Below, in pieces: positions 5,983 through 11,711 of a stretch of 11,711 nucleotides of DNA. Numbering within the stretch: the first letter of the stretch is position 1; the number at the start of each line of letters is the position of its first letter. The notes beneath the pieces were generated by a model, which saw only the letters and a program-made list of their open reading frames with translations, was not told the DNA's origin and ran no database searches. Location of the stretch: contig JAADDU010000159.1 of NCBI GenBank assembly GCA_013153755.1, positions 1 to 11,711 of the forward strand, written 5' to 3'. The stretch comes from Campylobacterota bacterium (GTDB lineage Bacteria; Campylobacterota; Campylobacteria; Campylobacterales; Sulfurimonadaceae). A program made the translations under genes and the position numbers.

Positions 5983-8787
5983 ATGGCAAAAAAAAATAAA
6001 AGAAACACTAAAATCAACCAAAGAATTAGAAAGTATTTTGATGATGATCCATTCGATGTAGGAGTACAGAGAGTTGATTCTCAAACTTTAAGTGAACTTT
6101 TTAGCACACTTGGCATCTATGATATTGAACACAATAAAGAAATTCTTTTAAAAGTTGCAAGAATGTTATGGAGTGAAGCAGATGGAGATATACGCTCAGA
6201 AATTTTAAATTTTTTTACAAGACAAAACCACATATATAAATCTGACAAACCAAAAGAAATCAACATAGATAGAGAAGATAAAATAGAGTCATTTATAAAA
6301 GAGTTGGATGCCTCACCAAAAGAGGCTATCTTACTTAGAAGTGCTTTTTTACAAACAAGAGCTAAAAAAATAACCATAGCTAAAATGGAATCTAAACTAA
6401 AATATATAAGATATGAATTAAAAAGAGAACGTTTACAAAAAAAGCTTAATGGTATTTTTGACACAAATAATTCACTAGAATTTAATGCTTCCATACACTA
6501 CTTTATCTATGCTCAAAGTTTTTATAAAATAATCACACTAAATACTAAAGATTATGATGATGAGTTTATACAAAACGAAGATGATGAGTGCATCATAAAT
6601 AAGATAGAAGAAGATAAACTAGCAACTATAAAAAACAAACAAAAAGAGGTAGATGAGTTTATAAAAAATCTACCTGATGAGCATATGTATCTAACACAAA
6701 AAGAAATACTTAAAGCTCTCCGTTCATCTCCTCCAAAATCGAAGCTAAAATACCCACAATTAAAAGAAAATATATTGGAGTCCATCATCTCTACTAAACT
6801 AGATGTTGTTGAACTTGAACTACATGAAGAGGAACTTTTACTAAAGATAAAAGAGAGATTAATTCTACCTTTTTCAAATATATTACATGAGTATATTTTA
6901 GAGATACATATAGAACTAAATTCTTTTCTTGAGGATATTTGGAATTCAAATGAACTTGATTTTAGTGAAGTTTTAGAAAATGCAAAAAAAGAGCAAGAGG
7001 GATTTTTTTTAGCAGAGCTTCTCAATATCGCTCAAGAGTGCAACAACTATGCTTTAGTACTGCATCTAAGCAAAGAAGATTTATATCATAGACTTTATGA
7101 TGTACTTTTAGAGAGATTAGACAGCTCATTAAATATTACACCAAAAATTTCAAGAAAAACATTGAGAGCTTTTGTTAGAAATACTCACAATGAAATAGCA
7201 AAAAAACAAAGAGAAACACTTTTAGCTAGAACTATACGGGACTTTAAAAACTTATTTCCTATGGCTAGAAATATGCGACGAAAATTAACACTACATATAG
7301 GTCCTACAAATAGTGGTAAAACATATAGTGCTATGAAGAGGCTAGAGCAGGGCGATACTGGTTACTACTTAGCACCACTAAGACTTTTAGCACTAGAGGG
7401 GTATGAAAATCTAAAAACTAAAGGGATAGAATCCTCTCTCATAACGGGTGAGGAACAACTACTAAATGATGATGCTACACATATAAGCTCTACTATTGAG
7501 ATGCTTAACTTTGATGTTGATGTTGATGTCTGTGTTATAGATGAAGTACAGATGATAGATGATAGAGATAGAGGCTGGGCTTGGGCAAATGCTATCATAG
7601 GAGCACCTGCAAAAGAGATTATCATGACTGGTTCACCAAACTCAAAAGATGCCATAATAGCACTAGCAGAGTATCTAAATGAAGAACTAGAGATAATCGA
7701 GTTTGAGAGAAAAAACCCATTAACTATTTTAGATACTATAACACAACCAAAAGATGTGGAAGAAGCTACTGCTATCATAGCTTTTAGCAGAAAAGATGTT
7801 TTAAGACTAAAACATGAATTTTCCCGTGACTTTAGTATTAGTGTTGTATATGGAAACTTATCTCCAGAAGTTAGAAGGGAAGAAGCTAGACGCTTTAGAG
7901 AAAAAGAAACACAAATACTTATAGCTACAGATGCTATAGCTATGGGGATGAATCTACCTATAAAAACCATACTATTTAGTAAAGCACAAAAGTTTGATGG
8001 CATAAGTCAAAGGGATTTGTTGGTATCTGAAGTTTTACAAATCTCTGGTCGTGCAGGTAGATATGGTAAACATGAAGAGGGTTTTGTAGGAGCATTAAAC
8101 AAAGATGCTCTAAAGGTTGTAAAAAAGAACTTCTATAAAGAAGCAAAAGAGATTAAGATACCATTTAAAGTTATGGCAAATCTAGAACATATAAAATTAG
8201 TGGCAAATATACTCGAAGAGAACTCACTTCATACTATACTAAAGTTTTTTGTTGATAACATGGAATTTAATGGTCCTTTTCGTGCTTCTAGTCTAGATGA
8301 TATGCTAGAAGCTTCAAAGATAGTAGATACTTATGACTTAGATATAGCTACAAAGTATCACTTATCTTGTGCACCTTTAACTTTAAAATCTCCATATATT
8401 ATATCGGCTTATGAAAGATATATGGATGCACTAGAAAAAAAGATACCAGTAAGATATATAGCTCCAAATCTAGTAGGTAGATATGCATTAACAAGTGATG
8501 AACTACTCCGTGCAGAAGATATGGTAAAAGAGATATCTTTATACCTTTGGTTAAGCTATAAGTTTGATGAGTATTTTATAGATGAAGCTCTCGCTCGTCA
8601 AACAAGAGGGGTACTTAACAAGTATATAGAAGAGTCTTTACAGCAAAGTCAATTTATTCAAAAATGTAAAATTTGTCAAAGACCATTACCCTTAAACTCA
8701 AAGTACAAGATTTGTCAATCTTGTTTTAAGAAAAATTATACAGGTAAAAGTTTTAGAAGAACAAGAGATTCTAGAAACTCAAGATGA
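5983..8787 (+). CDS. Suv3-like superfamily 2 RNA helicase with extra N-terminal region and C-terminal zinc-ribbon-like motif
   Basis: A 934-residue protein whose residues about 435-890 follow mitochondrial SUV3 closely, an ATP-dependent helicase that unwinds RNA for degradation. Motifs: FPMARNMRRKLTLHIGPTNSGKT with Walker A at 440-447, PLRLLA (465-470), TGEE (488-491), a DEVQ box (520-523), DRGWAWANAIIG (529-540), MTG (548-550), ATDAIAMGMNLP (648-659), and QISGRAGRYG (696-705). The SUV3 C-terminal segment is recognisable by SLYLWLSYKF (862-871). Residues 1-430 are charged and helix-rich, with an acidic stretch near 201-233, and I recognise no domain there. The tail has Cys895, Cys898, Cys911 and Cys914 (CxxC-12-CxxC), a likely zinc site, then a basic end. 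The ATG has no SD. It is monocistronic and convergent with nrdB. The helicase family is secure; the substrate and partners are unknown. Confidence 0.92.
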   Translation: MAKKNKRNTKINQRIRKYFDDDPFDVGVQRVDSQTLSELFSTLGIYDIEHNKEILLKVARMLWSEADGDIRSEILNFFTRQNHIYKSDKPKEINIDREDKIESFIKELDASPKEAILLRSAFLQTRAKKITIAKMESKLKYIRYELKRERLQKKLNGIFDTNNSLEFNASIHYFIYAQSFYKIITLNTKDYDDEFIQNEDDECIINKIEEDKLATIKNKQKEVDEFIKNLPDEHMYLTQKEILKALRSSPPKSKLKYPQLKENILESIISTKLDVVELELHEEELLLKIKERLILPFSNILHEYILEIHIELNSFLEDIWNSNELDFSEVLENAKKEQEGFFLAELLNIAQECNNYALVLHLSKEDLYHRLYDVLLERLDSSLNITPKISRKTLRAFVRNTHNEIAKKQRETLLARTIRDFKNLFPMARNMRRKLTLHIGPTNSGKTYSAMKRLEQGDTGYYLAPLRLLALEGYENLKTKGIESSLITGEEQLLNDDATHISSTIEMLNFDVDVDVCVIDEVQMIDDRDRGWAWANAIIGAPAKEIIMTGSPNSKDAIIALAEYLNEELEIIEFERKNPLTILDTITQPKDVEEATAIIAFSRKDVLRLKHEFSRDFSISVVYGNLSPEVRREEARRFREKETQILIATDAIAMGMNLPIKTILFSKAQKFDGISQRDLLVSEVLQISGRAGRYGKHEEGFVGALNKDALKVVKKNFYKEAKEIKIPFKVMANLEHIKLVANILEENSLHTILKFFVDNMEFNGPFRASSLDDMLEASKIVDTYDLDIATKYHLSCAPLTLKSPYIISAYERYMDALEKKIPVRYIAPNLVGRYALTSDELLRAEDMVKEISLYLWLSYKFDEYFIDEALARQTRGVLNKYIEESLQQSQFIQKCKICQRPLPLNSKYKICQSCFKKNYTGKSFRRTRDSRNSR

Positions 8788-8805
8788 TGATTAAAAATCA
8801 TCATC
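8783..8805. terminator. Hairpin spanning the stop codons of two convergent genes
   Basis: GATGATGATT (8783-8792) and AATCATCATC (8796-8805) are perfect 10-base complements around an AAA loop. The structure contains the helicase TGA (8785-8787) and the nrdB TAA (8791-8793), which are only three bases apart, so one symmetric hairpin could end or protect both transcripts. No proper T-run follows on either strand. The right arm also encodes the Asp-Asp-Asp tail of NrdB, so part of the repeat reflects coding constraint. Confidence 0.45.
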
Positions 8806-9813
8806 AAAAGATAAAGAGCCTTTAGAATAGTTTGTTACAGTACCTTCAAAAAAGTTTGTTTTTTGGTCATTAAATTTTGCAAAATCATCTACCCATTTTA
8901 TAGGGTTTTCAACATTATATAATTTTTCAAATCCAACTGAAGCCAGTCTATCATCTGCAAGAAATTTTATATATTGTTCCACGATATCATCAGTTAAACC
9001 TAAAATTTGACCCTGAGTTATATACTTACCCCAATCACTTTCAAGTTTTACTGCTTCTTCAAACATATCTATAACTTCTTCTTTAAGTTTTTCAGTAAAA
9101 AGGTCTGGTCTCTCTTTTCTAAGTGTATTTATAAGATTTTGAAAAAGTATAAGATGTGTTACTTCATCTCTTTGAATAAACCTAATCATCTGTGCAGACC
9201 CAAGCATCTTTCCACTTCTAGCTAATGTATAAATGTATGTAAAACCACTATAAAAGTAAATTCCCTCTAGTATCTGATTTGCAAAACACGCTTTTACAAA
9301 GTTATGCTCTGTTGGATTTGATGCAAGCTCTTGATAAACTCCAGCTATAGCGTCATTTTTACCTTTTAACATCATATCTCTACGCCAAAGTTCATAAATC
9401 TCTTCACTATTTGTTGAGATACTATCTACCATAACAGCGTAAGACTGAGAGTGCAAAGCTTCTTCAAAACTTTGACGAACAAGTATAAGATTTATCTCAG
9501 GAGCAGTAACATAAGGGTTTACATTATCTATAAGATTATTTGTTTGTAGTGAATCCATAAAAATTAACTGAGAAAGAGCCTTGTCATAAGCAGTTTTTTC
9601 TGCATCTGTTAAGTTTTTATAATCATTCACATCTCTTGTCATATCTACTTCTTTTGGGAACCAAGTGTTATTTAACATCACTTCCCATAAGTTATATGCC
9701 CATTGATATTTGATATTATTTAATTCAAAAATACCTGTTGGATCTCCACCGAAGACTTTTCTGTTATTTACATCTTCTGTTGATTCTGGATTGTATATCT
9801 GTTTTCTGTTCAT
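8791..9813 (-). CDS. nrdB: Class I ribonucleotide reductase small (beta) subunit NrdB
   Basis: NrdB holds the di-iron/tyrosyl-radical cofactor that starts reduction of ribonucleotides by NrdA. With the ATG at 9811-9813 it has 340 residues. The metal ligands are visible: Asp87 (FMDSLQ), Glu118 and His121 ([10 protein letters not shown]), Glu183 (QILEGIYF), Glu217 and His220 (RDEVTHL). The radical-site Tyr125 is present, so this is a tyrosyl-radical type. The acidic C-terminus SLSFDDDF is the kind of tail that docks to NrdA. An in-frame TTG at 9825 would add four residues, but that TTG is part of the TTGGAG ribosome site, so I prefer the ATG. nrdA is not adjacent; separate nrdA and nrdB loci are common in Campylobacterota. 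A TATAAT promoter lies upstream. Confidence 0.97.
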   Translation of the reverse strand: MNRKQIYNPESTEDVNNRKVFGGDPTGIFELNNIKYQWAYNLWEVMLNNTWFPKEVDMTRDVNDYKNLTDAEKTAYDKALSQLIFMDSLQTNNLIDNVNPYVTAPEINLILVRQSFEEALHSQSYAVMVDSISTNSEEIYELWRRDMMLKGKNDAIAGVYQELASNPTEHNFVKACFANQILEGIYFYSGFTYIYTLARSGKMLGSAQMIRFIQRDEVTHLILFQNLINTLRKERPDLFTEKLKEEVIDMFEEAVKLESDWGKYITQGQILGLTDDIVEQYIKFLADDRLASVGFEKLYNVENPIKWVDDFAKFNDQKTNFFEGTVTNYSKGSLSFDDDF

Positions 9814-9819
9814 TGGATA

Positions 9820-9823
9820 CTCC
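9820..9823 (-). promoter_or_regulatory. Ribosome binding site deciding the nrdB start
   Basis: GGAG on the minus strand lies 6 bases before the ATG at 9811-9813. It overlaps the alternative in-frame TTG (9823-9825), arguing that translation starts at the ATG, not at the TTG. Confidence 0.75.
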
Positions 9824-9843
9824 AAATTTTTAATAAGTCCACC

Positions 9844-9849
9844 ATTATA
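9844..9849 (-). promoter_or_regulatory. Putative nrdB -10 element (TATAAT)
   Basis: A perfect TATAAT on the minus strand in the context GGCTATAATGG, about 30 bases before the nrdB ATG. It predicts a leader of roughly 24 bases that includes the GGAG site. No convincing -35 and no clear NrdR-type box were seen. Confidence 0.55.
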
Positions 9850-9870
9850 GCCAGCTCAATATTTTGTTTT

Positions 9871-9887
9871 TATAAATTTGGTAATAT
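9871..9887 (+). promoter_or_regulatory. Putative -10 elements for the yheT-like gene
   Basis: TATAAA (9871-9876) and TAATAT (9882-9887) lie 17 and 6 bases before the ATG. Either implies a leader of no more than about 10 bases. No Shine-Dalgarno sequence precedes the start. The stretch is AT-rich, so the exact element is not certain. Confidence 0.3.
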
Positions 9888-9893
9888 TTCATT

Positions 9894-10868
9894 ATGAATA
9901 AAAAATTTAACCCACCATTTTTACTAAAAAACAGACATATACAAACTATATATTCATCATTATTTAAAAAAGTAAAAAAGCATAATTTTTATGTTGAGAG
10001 ATTTACGCTTAGTGATGGAGATTTTATAGAATGTCACTGGTATAACAAAAAAGAGCAGGGGAATAACAAACCTGTAGTTTTGTTATTTCATGGTTTAGCT
10101 GGTTCATATAAATCACCATATATACAAAGTACAATGAAAACACTTCACAACAATGGTTTTGATAGTGTAGTAGTACATTTTCGTGGTTGTTCAGGTGTAT
10201 CAAATATAAAACCTATCTCTTACCATAGTGGTAAGACAGATGATGCAAAAGAGTACTTAGATGCAATACAAAAACGATTTTTAGGTATTAAGCTCTATGC
10301 TATAGGTTACTCACTAGGTGCAAATATGCTTTTAAAGCTTCTAGGAGAGTTAAAAGAAGCTTCCCCTATAACTAAGGCTGTCTCGATCTCTTGTCCCTTT
10401 GTGCTAGATATATGTGCATCTAAAATGGATAAAGGCTTTTCAAAATTTTATAGATATATATTATTAAAAGATTTAAAAAAAGAGTTAGAAAAAAAATGCA
10501 CCCTTTATGATATGCAATCACTTATAAATTTAAAAAAAGATGATGTTGCAAAATTATCTTCCTTTTGGGAATTTGATGAGGTATATACTGCTCCTGTTCA
10601 TGGTTTTAAATCTGCAAAAGATTATTATGCTAGATGCAGTGCTAGGGGATTTTTAAAAGATATAACAACTAAAACACTTATTATAAACTCTTTAGATGAT
10701 CCTTTTATGACACCTGATGTTTTACCAAAAACAGAAGAAATAGCAAAAAATACAGAACTTGAACTACTCACACATGGTGGACATGTTGGTTTTATACAAG
10801 GAAGTTTATTTAAAGCAGAATATTGGCTAGATAAAAGAGTTTTAGATTATTTTACTTATGTTTCATAA
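9894..10868 (+). CDS. YheT-family alpha/beta hydrolase
   Basis: A 324-residue protein of the YheT/ABHD1-ABHD3-type hydrolase family. The family signature near the N-terminus is clear (FNPPFLLKNRHIQTIYSSL, 5-23). The oxyanion region is HGLAG (66-70), the nucleophile is Ser140 in GYSLG, the acid is Asp268 or Asp269 in SLDDPF, and the base is His297 in GGHVGF. No signal peptide or membrane segment is apparent, so it is probably cytoplasmic. Substrates of bacterial members are mostly unknown; carboxylester hydrolysis is the likely chemistry. The ATG at 9894 lacks an SD but gives the family N-terminus. Its 3' end overlaps the convergent EAL-hemerythrin gene by 17 bases. Confidence 0.9.
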   Translation: MNKKFNPPFLLKNRHIQTIYSSLFKKVKKHNFYVERFTLSDGDFIECHWYNKKEQGNNKPVVLLFHGLAGSYKSPYIQSTMKTLHNNGFDSVVVHFRGCSGVSNIKPISYHSGKTDDAKEYLDAIQKRFLGIKLYAIGYSLGANMLLKLLGELKEASPITKAVSISCPFVLDICASKMDKGFSKFYRYILLKDLKKELEKKCTLYDMQSLINLKKDDVAKLSSFWEFDEVYTAPVHGFKSAKDYYARCSARGFLKDITTKTLIINSLDDPFMTPDVLPKTEEIAKNTELELLTHGGHVGFIQGSLFKAEYWLDKRVLDYFTYVS

Positions 10869-11711
10869 AAAGTTTATCTGCATTTAGCTCATGCTTGATA
10901 AACCACTCTTTTAGTATTTTAAACAAGTCATAGGTATTTTTGGTATTTGAAGTTGAGAGATTAATTTTAAAAGCATTAAAAATATCTATAAACTCTTGAT
11001 GTTTTTTGATATGCGTTTGTATGTTAGCATAAGACATCTCTCTCATATAAAGCTCTTCAGCTTTAAAATGAATATCTATATACATCTCTAAAAGTTCAAA
11101 ATATATCTCAACTTCATTATTTTGTTTTAAGTTATTATTTTTTAGCTCTTTATAAAGCTTATTTAGTATATTTGCAATAATCATATGATGTATATCAAAA
11201 GCATAATGACCTATAGAGTACTTTTTAGTCCAAACTATATATCTCTCTTTTGATTCTGGTTGGTTTATAGCTTTTATAAACCTAACAAGTTTGTTTATCT
11301 CTAATGGTTTAGAATAGTAATAACCTTGAATCTCATCACAACCAGCTTCATATAACCATTTAACCTGATTTACATCTTCAACACCCTTAGCTACTATCTT
11401 CAAGTCTAGTTTTTTTGCTAAGTAGATAATCGACTCTATAATCTTTTGTGTCTTTTCTTCTTGCAAGATATTATCTACAAATACTTTACCAATCTTTATA
11501 CAATCTATTGGGAAATCTTTTAAATATAAAAGTGGTGCACAACCAGTTCCAAAATTATCTATAGATAGTTTAAAACCCATATTTTTTAACTTTTTCATTT
11601 TAAAAAGGGTGTCATCTGTATTTTTTATTAGAGTTGATTCTATCAGACCTATCTCAAATTGAGATAAAAAATCAGTGGTAAAATTAAAAATATTGGTTAA
11701 GTTTTCTAAAA
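10852..11711 (-). CDS. EAL-domain (probably catalytically dead) fused to hemerythrin, partial (5' end outside window)
   Basis: The open frame runs to the window edge (285 visible codons), so the Met at 11596-11598 is internal: the codons before it encode EIGLIEST, the front of an EAL domain. Numbering from that Met, residues 1-110 complete the EAL domain. Its key motifs are changed: DDFGTG is DNFGTG (Asn15), KID is KIG (Gly37) and AEGVE is AKGVE (Lys71); Lys35 and the Gln of QGYYYSKP (91) remain. Loss of the second Asp and the catalytic Glu argues against c-di-GMP hydrolysis. Residues about 120-245 are a hemerythrin domain with all seven di-iron ligands: His138, His177, Glu181, His196, His200, His236, Asp241. 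A likely role is an oxygen- or redox-responsive c-di-GMP binding protein (inference). A GGDEF or sensor part may lie upstream, out of view. Confidence 0.9.
   Translation of the reverse strand, partial: LENLTNIFNFTTDFLSQFEIGLIESTLIKNTDDTLFKMKKLKNMGFKLSIDNFGTGCAPLLYLKDFPIDCIKIGKVFVDNILQEEKTQKIIESIIYLAKKLDLKIVAKGVEDVNQVKWLYEAGCDEIQGYYYSKPLEINKLVRFIKAINQPESKERYIVWTKKYSIGHYAFDIHHMIIANILNKLYKELKNNNLKQNNEVEIYFELLEMYIDIHFKAEELYMREMSYANIQTHIKKHQEFIDIFNAFKINLSTSNTKNTYDLFKILKEWFIKHELNADKLFMKHK
10872..10903 (+). terminator. Putative terminator hairpin for the yheT-like gene, inside the opposing gene
   Basis: GTTTATC (10872-10878) pairs with GATAAAC (10897-10903), and inside it GCAT (10880-10883) pairs with ATGC (10891-10894), leaving a 7-base loop and a small internal bulge. 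It starts 4 bases after the yheT stop codon and is followed by a TTTT and further T-rich sequence. The hairpin is AT-rich and lies within the hemerythrin coding sequence, so the call is moderate at best. Confidence 0.4.

Noticed and set aside
7508..7529. Short GATGTT tandem repeat in the helicase gene
   Set aside because: Three units encode Asp-Val repeats just before the DEVQ motif; it is explained by coding sequence and too short to be a notable repeat.
7365..8003. Long antisense open frames opposite the helicase gene (also at 6117-6494 and 6552-7025)
   Set aside because: Their translations are Ser/Phe/Ile-rich with no family resemblance, as expected for shadows of an AT-rich gene with strong coding constraint on the other strand.
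9814..9825. TTG start adding four residues to NrdB
   Set aside because: The TTG forms part of the TTGGAG ribosome site for the ATG at 9811-9813, which has ideal spacing.
9826..9893. Possible NrdR boxes upstream of nrdB
   Set aside because: Two AATATT-type short palindromes are present, but they do not match the 16-base NrdR consensus and such motifs are common in AT-rich DNA.

Overview
The window looks like a piece of chromosome from a Campylobacterota (epsilonproteobacterial) organism, most plausibly Sulfurimonas-like. The basis is low GC content, very dense packing with short or overlapping gene junctions, promoters recognisable only by their -10 hexamers, and the gene set itself: RNase J with a basic Asn/Lys/Arg-rich N-terminal tail, a stand-alone class I nrdB, a DUF481 outer-membrane barrel and a hemerythrin-containing signalling protein. 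The genus is an inference. No mobile element, CRISPR array, tRNA or rRNA was seen, and no gene-free stretch exceeds about 150 bases.

Layout. From 1767 down to the left edge (minus strand) lies a tightly coupled run hisF, a short nucleoside-phosphorylase-like gene and rlmN (cut by the window edge), joined by two 4-base ATGA overlaps. A 146-base divergent region (1768-1913) carries the hisF promoter, a near-perfect parS-like palindrome and a repeated -10-like element ahead of rsmA/ksgA. On the plus strand rsmA and rnj (RNase J) overlap by 26 bases. They converge on a minus-strand pair, a DUF481 barrel gene followed by ruvC; rnj and ruvC overlap tail to tail by 11 bases. A 73-base divergent region then separates the DUF481 gene from a long plus-strand Suv3-like RNA helicase gene. 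That gene converges on nrdB, with a hairpin spanning both stop codons. A short divergent region leads to a YheT-type alpha/beta hydrolase. It overlaps tail to tail by 17 bases with an EAL-hemerythrin gene that runs off the right edge.

How the genes fit together. Four genes concern RNA: RlmN (23S rRNA/tRNA m2A), RsmA (16S rRNA m6,2A), RNase J (mRNA decay and rRNA maturation) and a Suv3-like helicase. RsmA and RNase J are translationally linked. The rest is mostly housekeeping: histidine synthesis (HisF), Holliday junction resolution (RuvC) and dNTP synthesis (NrdB).

The points most worth a second look are the parS-like site, the bacterial Suv3-like helicase with a large unassigned N-terminal half and a C-terminal zinc-ribbon-like cysteine set, the EAL domain with lost catalytic residues fused to an intact di-iron hemerythrin, and a recurrent lack of Shine-Dalgarno sequence on the three plus-strand genes that start at divergent promoters. 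I saw no clear multi-gene system that would count as wholly undescribed.
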